Below are positions 9,092-16,949 of a DNA stretch of 64,000 bases, one piece after another. Made by a program: the position numbers and the translations under genes. The notes beneath the pieces are model-generated. The model was given only the letters and a program-made list of their open reading frames with translations. It searched no databases and was not told the DNA's origin. The DNA is from Fibrobacter succinogenes (GTDB lineage Bacteria > Fibrobacterota > Fibrobacteria > Fibrobacterales > Fibrobacteraceae), in NCBI GenBank assembly GCA_902779055.1, contig CACZAD010000005.1, forward strand, positions 1 through 64,000, read 5' to 3'. Each line of letters opens with the position of its first letter. Position 1 is the stretch's first letter.

Positions 9092-9216
9092 TGTCACCCC
9101 GCACGTGTTGCGGGGCCACCTTACACGGTTGCTTTTACTGTCATACCCGCCTCCGAGCGGGCATCGCCTTACACGATCCTCCTCACTGTCATCCCGGCCT
9201 TGTGCCGGGATCGCCT
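9092..9216. repeat. Three tandem hairpin repeats
   Basis: Three units of about 47 bases lie in a row. Each has the form TGTCA, a GC-rich hairpin, then CC followed by TTACACG. The stems differ (CCCCGCA, CCCGC, ATCCCGGC) but each stays self-complementary. The last unit runs into the stop codon of the GSCFA gene, and its TTACACG supplies that gene's final codons on the minus strand. Confidence 0.7.
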
Positions 9217-10265
9217 TACACGTTCGCTATTATTTCTTGAAATTTGCGTTTGTCTTCCTCAAGGCTTAGCCCTGCGATTTCCTTCTCGAGTTCTTCGGCT
9301 TGCTCGATTGCCTTTTGTGCAAATTCTTGTGTGGCCGGCGCCTGTGAATCGACAATGCGGTGATTCGCCATTTTTATGAACTTTTCCACCTTGCGGATGG
9401 CTTCGCGCGTTTCCTCGTTGCAGTACGTTTCCGCCATACGTTCGAAAATGTAGCCTTCTGCCGTCTTTGACAAATGAATCATGTCACTATCGTAAAAGCG
9501 GTAGTCGCGCAGTTCGTCCATCACGATCTCGTAACTTGGAAAATAGCTGATGTAGGGCGCTGGATTTGCGAGCGTTCCTTCGGCGTGGCGGTCGTATCCC
9601 GTTATAAGTTTGTCTATGGCAAGTTGCAGCGTTGCCTTCGAAAGCGTGTTGTTGTGCGCGCCGTCGCTCATGTGCCGTAACGGCGAAACCGTAAATACGA
9701 TGTGCAAATCGCGATTCCCGCTATCGTCTTGACGTTTGATTTTCTGCAAGTCCTGCACGATGCTCTTCAATGCTTCGGCCACATGGTCTGCGGAAATCAT
9801 CTTGCGTATGAACAAGTTGGGATTTTGCCTGTGACAATTCGAAACGGCAATGCCGCTCTCTTTCAAAAAGTACACGAACGATGTTCCGAGCGTGATGAAC
9901 ACGGTGTCTGCATTCTGCAGGAACTCCCGGGATTCGTATGCGGCCGCGTTCAGCTTGGCAATGCATTCTTCGCGGGTTACTCCCGAAAGGGATCCGTGTG
10001 CATCCCAGCTGTACCAAAGACCTCGCATGTCCAGAAAAACATCTTTCTCCCCAAAAATCTTCCCGTTTGCAATCGCCTTGATTTGCATAGCCGTCGAAAG
10101 CGGATTGTATACCGTCCCGAACGGATTTGATAAAACGCAAAATTTCCGTGATGCGAATTGCGCCGATATATTGTCTGCAAAGCACGAACCGAAAAATGCA
10201 AGCCTCGATTTATAATCGATGCGAGCTCCCGATGAAGAAATATCAATTTTTGTGAAGAAATTCAT
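9216..10265 (-). CDS. GSCFA-domain protein
   Basis: A 349-residue protein with the family signature FGSCFADNIS near residue 24, followed by NPFGTVYNP and the later motif TLGTSFVYF. The GSCFA family has an SGNH-hydrolase-like fold and is common in Bacteroidetes; its reaction is generally unassigned, though esterase or glycan-related activity is often suspected. No signal peptide is visible, so it is probably cytoplasmic. It lies opposite to, and between, cassettes 1 and 2. No clear Shine-Dalgarno site precedes the ATG. Confidence 0.85.
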   Translation of the reverse strand: MNFFTKIDISSSGARIDYKSRLAFFGSCFADNISAQFASRKFCVLSNPFGTVYNPLSTAMQIKAIANGKIFGEKDVFLDMRGLWYSWDAHGSLSGVTREECIAKLNAAAYESREFLQNADTVFITLGTSFVYFLKESGIAVSNCHRQNPNLFIRKMISADHVAEALKSIVQDLQKIKRQDDSGNRDLHIVFTVSPLRHMSDGAHNNTLSKATLQLAIDKLITGYDRHAEGTLANPAPYISYFPSYEIVMDELRDYRFYDSDMIHLSKTAEGYIFERMAETYCNEETREAIRKVEKFIKMANHRIVDSQAPATQEFAQKAIEQAEELEKEIAGLSLEEDKRKFQEIIANV

Positions 10266-10364
10266 ATAGAAAAGCTAGTAAATAACACTGAAAATAGGGG
10301 CGATGGGTCGTTTTTAAGTGCGCTAATGCGGTATTTGTGCTATTTTGAACTTGTTTCCTGTTTA

Positions 10365-10477
10365 TATTGTGAAAATGGATGAAATTTCAATCTTCTATAA
10401 AAATGTTTAAAATTTTAAAGAAAAATGATAAAATATATTGTAAAACTATTGATTTTTGAAAAATAAAGTGCTATATT
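10365..10477 (+). promoter_or_regulatory. Promoter region of cassette 2
   Basis: TTGATT (10449-10454), a 17-base spacer and TATATT (10472-10477). TATTGTGAAAA at 10365-10375 lies 107 bases upstream of the -10 box. The region between is AT-rich and alignable with the matching regions of cassettes 1 and 3. Confidence 0.75.
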
Positions 10478-10483
10478 TAGAAT

Positions 10484-10513
10484 AACGACAAACGGATATC
10501 TCGAAAGAGGTCG
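10484..10513 (+). promoter_or_regulatory. Leader hairpin of cassette 2
   Basis: AACGAC can pair with GTCG at 10510-10513, or alternatively ATCTC with GAGGT around a GAAA tetraloop. The 3' arm lies just before the TTGTTAGGAGG ribosome-binding site. Confidence 0.45.
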
Positions 10514-10529
10514 CTTGTTAGGAGGAAAA

Positions 10530-11363
10530 ATGAAAGATATACTTGAATATACGGACTACCGCCAGTATATCGCAGATTACTACGCCGATCGAAAGGCGAA
10601 GACTGCGTTTTCTTGGCAGGAGTTCGCCAAAACGGCGGGTTTCTCTTCGCCGGTCTACCTTAAATACGTGAGTGAAGGTCGCTTTAACTTGAGTGGAGAC
10701 GCTGCTTTGCGTACAGCGCAAGCAATGCATCTTGCGGATTTTGAATGCAAGTTCTTTGTTGAGATGGTCAAGTTTGACCATGCGAAAAACGATACCGAAA
10801 AGAGGGCTGCGTTCAGCAATATGATTTCGATTGCGGACTCCCACAAGTCGAAAATCTTGGAAGGTGAATCGTTCCGCTTTTTTGAAGACTGGAAAAATCC
10901 AGTGCTCCGTGAACTTGCACCTGCTATGCCTGGCGCGAAACCCTTGGCTCTTGCTCACGCTTGCCGCCCTGAAATCTCTGCGGCCGAAGTTAGCGAAACG
11001 TTGAATTTTTTGGTCAAGGCTGATTTGCTCAAAAAAGATAAAGACGGCAATTACGCACAGACGGATAAAGTCGTGACGACTGGCCCGATGAATGTGACTC
11101 CGCTTGCGGTTCGTGGTTTGCATCACCAGATGGGCGAATTTGCGCTGGACGCCATCGAAAATGTGCCGCAGGATGAGCGCCATTTTTCGGGCCTTACGCT
11201 TGGCATCACGCGTGAAGCTTACGACGAAATCGTGCAGAAAATTGCCGAATTCCGTAAGGATATCATTGCCATTGCAACGCGAGAGTCTGCAACGGACGAA
11301 GTCTATCGTTTGAACGTGCAGTTCTTTCCGATGACGAACAAAAGTTTAAATAAAAAGGATTAG
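10530..11363 (+). CDS. TIGR02147-family regulator (cassette 2, intact)
   Basis: A 277-residue cytoplasmic protein and the only member here next to a single lipoprotein with an undamaged frame. Residues 24-60 (FAKTAGFSSPVYLKYVSEGR) look like a helix-turn-helix. The rest is a helical domain with the conserved stretches FFEDWKNPVLRELAPAMPGAKPL, AEVSETLNFLVKADLL and HFSGLTLGIT. These families are predicted to regulate transcription; the ligand is unknown. The ATG at 10530 is fixed by AGGAGG seven bases upstream; an earlier TTG lies inside the ribosome-binding-site copy. The stop codon overlaps the ribosome-binding site of the lipoprotein gene, so the two are cotranscribed. Confidence 0.9.
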   Translation: MKDILEYTDYRQYIADYYADRKAKTAFSWQEFAKTAGFSSPVYLKYVSEGRFNLSGDAALRTAQAMHLADFECKFFVEMVKFDHAKNDTEKRAAFSNMISIADSHKSKILEGESFRFFEDWKNPVLRELAPAMPGAKPLALAHACRPEISAAEVSETLNFLVKADLLKKDKDGNYAQTDKVVTTGPMNVTPLAVRGLHHQMGEFALDAIENVPQDERHFSGLTLGITREAYDEIVQKIAEFRKDIIAIATRESATDEVYRLNVQFFPMTNKSLNKKD

Positions 11364-11372
11364 GAGGAAACC

Positions 11373-13352
11373 ATGAATTATTCAAAAATAAGTGGACGGT
11401 TTGTCTGCAAAATGGCGGCGCTGCTTGCCTTTGTATTTGCTGCCTGTTCCGAAGACGTTTCTCCGGTAAATGGAGCTCATGGTGGTGCCGCCGAAGAACA
11501 GGGTTACTACGCCTTGGCTGGCCGCGTGGGCGATGTGTATCCTAAAGTAATGCGTTTGCAAGGGCTAGATTTGTCGTCGCAAAATGGTGAAGGCCGTTCG
11601 GATGTGAATCAAGGAACTGTCGTTGTTGTTTCGGAGTTGGATTCTCTGACTCTTGAAAAAACGGGCCGTTCGTTTGTAGATACTATCGATAACAACAATG
11701 GAGATTTTTCGATTGAAAATATTGCTTTGGGTAGCCCTTATGCGTTGATCGAAATTCAGGATTCTTGCATTGCTGCGGATTGCAAAGAATGGGGCGTGTG
11801 GGGGTCGAATGATTATCCCACTTCCGTAGAAGTCCCGTGTGATTATGATGAGTTGCTTGCGATGGACTCTACTTGGGCGGCTGCTTTACCCGATTACTGT
11901 GGCGTTCTGGATTCGACAAAATACCCAATCCCGTTAAGCGGTATAGTGGATGTTCGTAAATATCAAGGAACGCGCGCTGCAAAGTTAAATATCAATACGT
12001 TGAGTTATTTAAAAATTCCGTTGTTGAAAAAATATTATGCCGAAGGAATGTCTTTTGAAGAAGCAGGCCGGAAAGCTGAACGAGAAATTCTTGAAAGCTT
12101 TGGCGTTTATGAAGATTTAGGTGATTTCGAAAATGCCGAGAATGTAAAGGGCGAATTGTCTTATGTTTTGCAGATGATGATTCATATTACTCGCTCGGGG
12201 ATACTTTTTGATACAATGCTTCCGATTAACGTTGAACGCTATTACGGCATGTCGCCGACGTTGTTGGCTTCGTTGGGCGAAAATGCGGAACAATTGTATT
12301 CGAATACGGTAAAGTTCCTGGACTATGAAATTGGCTACTTTGCGCACAAGAAGGGTATCGAACAATGTACGTCTTCCCGTGAAAACGAAACGTTTACGGT
12401 TGACGGGTTGGGTGTAGGCACGTTTGTTTGTCGTTCAAATAAATGGGTGGCCGGAGCCAAAAAGATTGACTACACGAGCGGAACGATGACGGATGCGCGT
12501 GACGGTAAGGTTTACAAGACGGTTACGTATGATTGGAATGGCGTAAAACAGACTTGGATGGCCGAAAACCTGAACTATGCGGATACGGTTTCTGGTGCCG
12601 ACACGGCGATGAAAAAGAGATTGCTCGGGAATACAAAATGTTGGGAAAGTGACCCGTCTTGTGAACTGTTTGGCCGTTATTATACTTGGAGATCGGCGAT
12701 GAACATAGATCCCTCGTCTATAAACTTGGTTTCTGTTGTGCTGAACGAAGTTTTTGACGAAACCATTGAACGTTACGTAAGTAGCTATGATACTGTGACG
12801 GTTGAAAGTATGTGCATGTCTGGTGATCGCGACACAGCGGTTGAATATTGTAGCGTAAAAACGACTACGGGTACGTGCAGGTATCTTGATACGGCTGCGA
12901 GTGTGTATGAATATTGCGAGAACAAGTATTACCAAGGATGTCGCTTTGTAAGTGCTGAATATCTTCCGTCAGCGGGGGCTGTGGCTCATCAGGGCGTGTG
13001 CCCGGAGGGCTGGAGAATCCCCAACAAGAGTGACTGGGACGTTCTCTTTGAAAATATCGCAAGTCGTGGCGCATCGTTTAAAGATGCTGATGGTAGCGGC
13101 TTTGGTTATTTTGTGGCGATGACGGTGAATTTTGAAAATTCTGCTACACCGTTATTGAGAGTCGGAGAGAGGGAGTATACACGACTGGCCTTTGCTTCTG
13201 TTCCTGAAAGCGCTGCTGAATTTAATGAAAATGCTCCCATTGCATTCTGGCCGTTTATCGGATTTCCGCCGAGTTCTGCTAAGGATGTTTATGGAATTCT
13301 GAGCTTCGCGTTTACGGATACTGAAGTTAGGGTTCGTTGTATTAAGGATTGA
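11373..13352 (+). CDS. FISUMP-domain lipoprotein (cassette 2)
   Basis: A 659-residue exported lipoprotein, closely related to the one at 7054. Its signal peptide (LLAFVFAAC) is nearly identical. A central block (LLKKYYAEGMSFEEAGRKAE) and the FISUMP domain (QTWMAENLNYADT, CELFGRYYTWRSAMN, GVCPEGWRIPNKSDW, closing VRCIKD) are conserved. The stretches between differ strongly, including an insertion near residue 145 rich in acidic and aromatic residues. The function is unknown; cell-surface display is likely. The AGGAGG site overlaps the end of the regulator gene, and the shared ribosome-binding-site copy and terminator follow. Confidence 0.9.
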   Translation: MNYSKISGRFVCKMAALLAFVFAACSEDVSPVNGAHGGAAEEQGYYALAGRVGDVYPKVMRLQGLDLSSQNGEGRSDVNQGTVVVVSELDSLTLEKTGRSFVDTIDNNNGDFSIENIALGSPYALIEIQDSCIAADCKEWGVWGSNDYPTSVEVPCDYDELLAMDSTWAAALPDYCGVLDSTKYPIPLSGIVDVRKYQGTRAAKLNINTLSYLKIPLLKKYYAEGMSFEEAGRKAEREILESFGVYEDLGDFENAENVKGELSYVLQMMIHITRSGILFDTMLPINVERYYGMSPTLLASLGENAEQLYSNTVKFLDYEIGYFAHKKGIEQCTSSRENETFTVDGLGVGTFVCRSNKWVAGAKKIDYTSGTMTDARDGKVYKTVTYDWNGVKQTWMAENLNYADTVSGADTAMKKRLLGNTKCWESDPSCELFGRYYTWRSAMNIDPSSINLVSVVLNEVFDETIERYVSSYDTVTVESMCMSGDRDTAVEYCSVKTTTGTCRYLDTAASVYEYCENKYYQGCRFVSAEYLPSAGAVAHQGVCPEGWRIPNKSDWDVLFENIASRGASFKDADGSGFGYFVAMTVNFENSATPLLRVGEREYTRLAFASVPESAAEFNENAPIAFWPFIGFPPSSAKDVYGILSFAFTDTEVRVRCIKD

Positions 13353-13388
13353 TAGAGTTCACTAAAAATCTCTCTCGACCTTTCCATT

Positions 13389-13403
13389 TTTGTTAGGAGG
13401 AAA
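13389..13403 (+). other. Stray ribosome-binding-site copy at the end of cassette 2
   Basis: TTGTTAGGAGGAAA occurs here and, identically, at 10515-10528 before the regulator of the same cassette. No start codon follows; the terminator begins five bases later. Confidence 0.75.
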
Positions 13404-13407
13404 GGGG

Positions 13408-13433
13408 AAGGCGGGCTTCGGCCCGCCTTTTTT
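13408..13433 (+). terminator. Terminator of cassette 2
   Basis: AAGGCGGGC, a TTCG tetraloop and GCCCGCCTT, followed by a run of T. Confidence 0.9.
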
Positions 13434-13508
13434 GCTGTATGAATGAAAACCACCGGCTAGGCCGGTGATTCAAAAGAGTCTTTTAGCGTTGCGTCCTCGG
13501 AAAAAAAG

Positions 13509-13570
13509 AATTCCTTTGATTACGATTGATATGCGGTCTGCCAACTGCATAACAAGTAACCAAAGGAATT
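13509..13570 (+). promoter_or_regulatory. Stem-loop that hides the tnpA ribosome-binding site
   Basis: The 15 bases from 13509 (AATTCCTTTGATTAC) pair with those at 13556-13570 with one mismatch, around a 32-base loop. The 3' arm contains AAAGGA, the ribosome-binding site, six bases before the ATG at 13574. IS200 of enterobacteria represses its transposase in the same way. Confidence 0.75.
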
Positions 13571-13573
13571 GAA

Positions 13574-14017
13574 ATGAATTATAGAAATAATAACACGTTA
13601 GCGCATACATCGTGGAATTGCAAGTATCATATCGTATTTGCTCCAAAATTTAGAAGGAAGGTGTTTTACGGTGAGAAAAAGACTGAAATCGGGGCGATAC
13701 TGAGAAAACTATGCGAGTGGAAACAGATCAATATTTTGGAAGCCGAGGTTTGTCCGGATCACGTCCACATGTTGGTCGAGATACCTCCCAAGATATCGGT
13801 TTCCGGATTTGTCGGATACTTAAAAGGGAAGAGTAGTCTGATGATTTATGAGAAGTACAAATCGCTTCAGTTTAAATACCGGAATAGGGAATTTTGGTGT
13901 CGTGGCTACTATGTTGACACGACTGGAAAAAATACGGCAAGGATTGCAGCGTATATCCAAAATCAACTGAAGGAAGACCAGTACGGAGACCAGTTGACAA
14001 TGCTTGGAAAATTATAG
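13574..14017 (+). CDS. tnpA: IS200-family transposase TnpA
   Basis: A 147-residue HUH-type single-strand transposase. It cuts and rejoins single-stranded element ends through a covalent tyrosine link. The HUH pair is H63 and H65 in DHVHML, and the nucleophile is Y127 in AAYIQNQ, at the residue number known from IS608. Length and the GYYVDTTGKN stretch are typical, and nothing looks damaged. A GCCCG/CGGGC hairpin begins at the stop codon. Translation is probably held low by the stem over its ribosome-binding site. Confidence 0.96.
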   Translation: MNYRNNNTLAHTSWNCKYHIVFAPKFRRKVFYGEKKTEIGAILRKLCEWKQINILEAEVCPDHVHMLVEIPPKISVSGFVGYLKGKSSLMIYEKYKSLQFKYRNREFWCRGYYVDTTGKNTARIAAYIQNQLKEDQYGDQLTMLGKL

Positions 14018-14180
14018 CCCGTTTACGGGCCGCCGGTAAGGAAAAATCGCAAGTGGCAGATTGACCGATGCGACGTGACGTGTTGCTAGTATTCTAGGGC
14101 AGGGCCCGCATATGAAGAACCACCGGCTTTGCCGGTGGGTTCCTTTTTTTTTAAAAAAAAAAATGATAATAATTTATATG

Positions 14181-14294
14181 TATTGTGAAAAGCGCTTGAA
14201 ATTTTTATAGAAATCTATAAAATGCTTAAATTTTACTAAAAACAGTAAAAATTTATGGTAAAGTATTGACTTTTATAATTTTTCGATTTATATT
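14181..14294 (+). promoter_or_regulatory. Promoter region of cassette 3
   Basis: TTGACT (14266-14271), 17 bases, TATATT (14289-14294): the closest of the three to the sigma-70 consensus. TATTGTGAAAA at 14181-14191 is 108 bases before the -10 box. Confidence 0.8.
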
Positions 14295-14302
14295 TGAAAT
14301 GT

Positions 14303-14338
14303 AAGCGATGCCCGAGCCCCAAAATCGGGTAATCGTTT
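14303..14338 (+). promoter_or_regulatory. Leader hairpin of cassette 3
   Basis: Nested stems GCGAT/ATCGT and CCCGA/TCGGG enclose a GCCCCAAAA loop. The 3' arm ends two bases before TTAGGAGG. This is the most stable of the three leader folds. Confidence 0.55.
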
Positions 14339-14354
14339 GTTTAGGAGGAAAATA

Positions 14355-15188
14355 ATGAAAGATATACTAGGATACACTAGTTATCGCCAGTATATTGCGG
14401 ACTATTACGCCGAGAAAAAGGCGAAATCCGCGTTTACCTGGCAAGAATTCACGCGGGCGGCGGGCTTTTCTTCGCCGGTCCACCTGAAATACGTGAGCGA
14501 AGGTCGCCTGAATTTGAGCGATGCCGCCTCGGAACGCGTGGCGCAGGCTATGCGTCTTGTCGGCTTTGAGCTGGACTATTTCTGTGAAATGGTCAAGTAT
14601 GATAATACAAAGACCGATGCCGAAAAGAAAATCGTCTTCAATAGAATGCTTGCGATAGCAGACGCCCACAAGGTAAAGATTATCGAAGGTGATTCTTTCC
14701 GCTATTTTGAAAGCTGGAAAAATCCGGTATTGCGCGAACTCGCTCCTGCGATGCCCGGGGCAAAGCCTTTGGCCCTTGCCCGTGCATGCCGTCCGAAGGT
14801 TACTGCAGCCGAAGTAAGCGAATCCTTGAATTTCCTTGTCAAGGCGGACTTGCTCCGTAAAGACGAAGACGGAAATTACGTGCAGACCGAACGTGGCGTG
14901 ACGACAGGACCGATGGACGTGACGCCCGTGGCTGTCCGAGGAATGCAGCGCCAGATGGGTGAACTCGCGCTCGACGCTATCGAAGGCGTTGCTCAGAACG
15001 AACGTCATTTCTCGGGCCTCACGCTTGGCATCACGAGCGGAGCCTATCAAAAAATTGTTCAGGAAATCGCGGAATTCCGCAAAAGAATCATTGCGATTGC
15101 GACGGAAGATGACGGCATGGACGAAGTCTATCGCTTGAATGTCCAGTTCTTCCCGATGACGAACAAGAGTGATAATAAAAAGGTTTAG
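14355..15188 (+). CDS. TIGR02147-family regulator (cassette 3)
   Basis: A 277-residue homologue of the protein at 10530, intact throughout. It has the same helix-turn-helix-like N-terminus (FTRAAGFSSPVHLKYVSEGR), the conserved centre FESWKNPVLRELAPAMPGAK and the C-terminal blocks SLNFLVKADLLRKDEDG and HFSGLTLGIT. Where the cassette 1 copy lost 13 bases, this one reads DNTKTDAEKKIVF, confirming the ancestral length. The ATG at 14355 follows TTAGGAGG. The next gene starts ten bases after the stop codon with an AGGAGG site, so it forms an operon with two lipoproteins. Confidence 0.9.
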   Translation: MKDILGYTSYRQYIADYYAEKKAKSAFTWQEFTRAAGFSSPVHLKYVSEGRLNLSDAASERVAQAMRLVGFELDYFCEMVKYDNTKTDAEKKIVFNRMLAIADAHKVKIIEGDSFRYFESWKNPVLRELAPAMPGAKPLALARACRPKVTAAEVSESLNFLVKADLLRKDEDGNYVQTERGVTTGPMDVTPVAVRGMQRQMGELALDAIEGVAQNERHFSGLTLGITSGAYQKIVQEIAEFRKRIIAIATEDDGMDEVYRLNVQFFPMTNKSDNKKV

Positions 15189-15197
15189 GAGGACATC

Positions 15198-16931
15198 ATG
15201 AATTATTCTAGAACTAGCGGACAGATGGTCTGCAAAACGGCGATGCTGCTCGCCTTTATGTTTGCAGCGTGTTCCGAAGATGTGGGCCATTCGCCGGTTG
15301 CGCAGGACGGCGGCTACACGGAAGATACTGCATACCTCAACAACATCAATGTCGTGGCTCATGCGAGGCTTTACGTTTCCGAAAACGATTCGTCTGCAAA
15401 GAACAAGCTGGTAAGCTATGTCCCTTCAGGATCCCTGTTGAGGATGACGGAGCTGGATTCCGTTAATTTCGATGCGACGGATGCGGTTTTCTATAGCCGT
15501 TCTGAAGATTCTTCCGGAGTCTTCAGTTTTGATAGCATCTCGTTGAAAAGCCCTTATGTCATGATGGAACTGTCTGCCGATTGTTCGTCTAAGGACTACC
15601 CTAATCCCATTTCTGATCCTGAAGGCAAAAAGTGGGCTGATAAATGTTTGTCCAATAGGGAAGTTGGCCTGGTGTACCATGTGCTGGTCGACTTGCGAAA
15701 GTCCAAGGAAATCAGTATCAACGTGGTGACCGAAATGGTGACGAGCCGCCTGATGTACCTGATGGATCATGGGAAAAGCTACGAAGAGGCTAGGCTTCAG
15801 TCTGAACGCGAGATGCTCGATGCCTTGGGTATGTACGGTGTTCCTTACCGTTTTGAAAAGGCCGTCTATGACGAAAATCGCGCTGAATTGATGTTTGCGG
15901 ATTACCTGAACTCCTGGCTTGTATATGTGCATAATCCCAGGTCTCTGACGGGCGTGATTGGAACGTTTGCCGCGATTGGTTCGTTGAATGGGGAGCCTTC
16001 TGTAAAGAATATGCTTATTGAATATGTTGAAGACTGGAATCGTTCAGAATGGGTCGATGATAGCACTAAACAGTATCTGCATAATCTTGTGCATAACTTT
16101 ATGGCAAGCCTTTATGGTCTGGAACCGTGTTCTGCTGAAAATGAAGGCCGTAGCACGGTGCTCCCCTATGACGAACATAAGGACATTAGCTTTGTATGCA
16201 AGGCGGGGACGTGGTCATTTTCTGTTGGTTATGTTGTCCCTGATAGCGTAGGCGCTGTTTTGGGGCAGATGACGGATTCCCGTGACGGTACGAAGTATAA
16301 TACTGTTACGTATGAGATTGACGGTGAATCGCAAACCTGGTTGGCGGAGAACCTGAGATACAACGCCACGGATGGACTTTATTATTGGTCTGATGCCATG
16401 AACTTGCCGGAATCTGTTGTGCTGGTTTCGTATGAGGAATGCATTGAACAGGATACTTATGCGTATTGTGATAATATGCAGCAAAATAAAAGGAACTTTA
16501 ATTACGAAAGACTTTGGAGCGTGACGGATTCTGTCAAGGCTGCCGGGAAAACGTACCAAGGCGTATGCCCTGATGGATGGCACCTTCCGGATGCTAATGA
16601 ATGGAAAAAGTTGCGCGACTACGTTGAAAAAAAGATAGATATCAAGTCGTTGTTCAGAGATAATGTTATGTCGATCGCCGGATTCGATGAACCGGAATCA
16701 GAAGGTGAGAATTTGTATGTCGTTAAGATCGATAGCTCGGTTCAAGATATTAGCGGGTATACTGATGAAATAAATTCTACAATCATCCTTCTTTATGTTG
16801 AAAATGAAGAATGGACGTATGTAAGTCTAAAACAAAAGAATATGAATCGGTTGAATGGTGCAAGATATGCCTTGCAAAGGCCAGAACTGTTTGCCGAAAA
16901 GTCATTTTCTGTGCGCTGCATCAAGGATTAA
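15198..16931 (+). CDS. FISUMP-domain lipoprotein (cassette 3, first)
   Basis: A 577-residue exported lipoprotein with signal LLAFMFAAC. It keeps the central family block (LMDHGKSYEEARLQSEREML) and the FISUMP domain (QTWLAENLRYNA, YWSDAMN, GVCPDGWHLPDANEWKKL, closing SVRCIKD). It is shorter than the cassette 1 and 2 proteins because the CELFGRYY segment is reduced. The function is unknown; it is probably surface-exposed. The AGGAGG site overlaps the regulator's end, and a second lipoprotein gene starts 18 bases after its stop. Confidence 0.88.
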   Translation: MNYSRTSGQMVCKTAMLLAFMFAACSEDVGHSPVAQDGGYTEDTAYLNNINVVAHARLYVSENDSSAKNKLVSYVPSGSLLRMTELDSVNFDATDAVFYSRSEDSSGVFSFDSISLKSPYVMMELSADCSSKDYPNPISDPEGKKWADKCLSNREVGLVYHVLVDLRKSKEISINVVTEMVTSRLMYLMDHGKSYEEARLQSEREMLDALGMYGVPYRFEKAVYDENRAELMFADYLNSWLVYVHNPRSLTGVIGTFAAIGSLNGEPSVKNMLIEYVEDWNRSEWVDDSTKQYLHNLVHNFMASLYGLEPCSAENEGRSTVLPYDEHKDISFVCKAGTWSFSVGYVVPDSVGAVLGQMTDSRDGTKYNTVTYEIDGESQTWLAENLRYNATDGLYYWSDAMNLPESVVLVSYEECIEQDTYAYCDNMQQNKRNFNYERLWSVTDSVKAAGKTYQGVCPDGWHLPDANEWKKLRDYVEKKIDIKSLFRDNVMSIAGFDEPESEGENLYVVKIDSSVQDISGYTDEINSTIILLYVENEEWTYVSLKQKNMNRLNGARYALQRPELFAEKSFSVRCIKD

Positions 16932-16949
16932 ATAAAGGAGGAACGTCTT

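Larger units (their letters stand above)
13441..14150 (+). mobile_element. IS200-type insertion element
   Basis: A single tnpA gene lies between two related terminal hairpins: CACCGGC-TAG-GCCGGTG at 13451-13467 and ACCACCGGC-TTT-GCCGGTGGGT near 14118-14140. The right hairpin ends in eight or more T and doubles as a terminator. There is no tnpB, and the terminal hairpins in place of inverted repeats are as expected for IS200/IS605 elements. It sits exactly between the terminator of cassette 2 and the promoter region of cassette 3. The outer boundaries are approximate; I could not identify the cleavage tetranucleotide. Confidence 0.85.

Noticed and set aside
9092..9216. Tandem 47-base units as a possible CRISPR array
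   Set aside because: The units are hairpins with differing stems and no constant repeat with unique spacers, and no cas genes are near.
9045..9269. A 74-codon frame starting in the stray ribosome-binding site after cassette 1
   Set aside because: It reads through the terminator hairpin and the dispersed repeats, so its sequence is repeat-derived.
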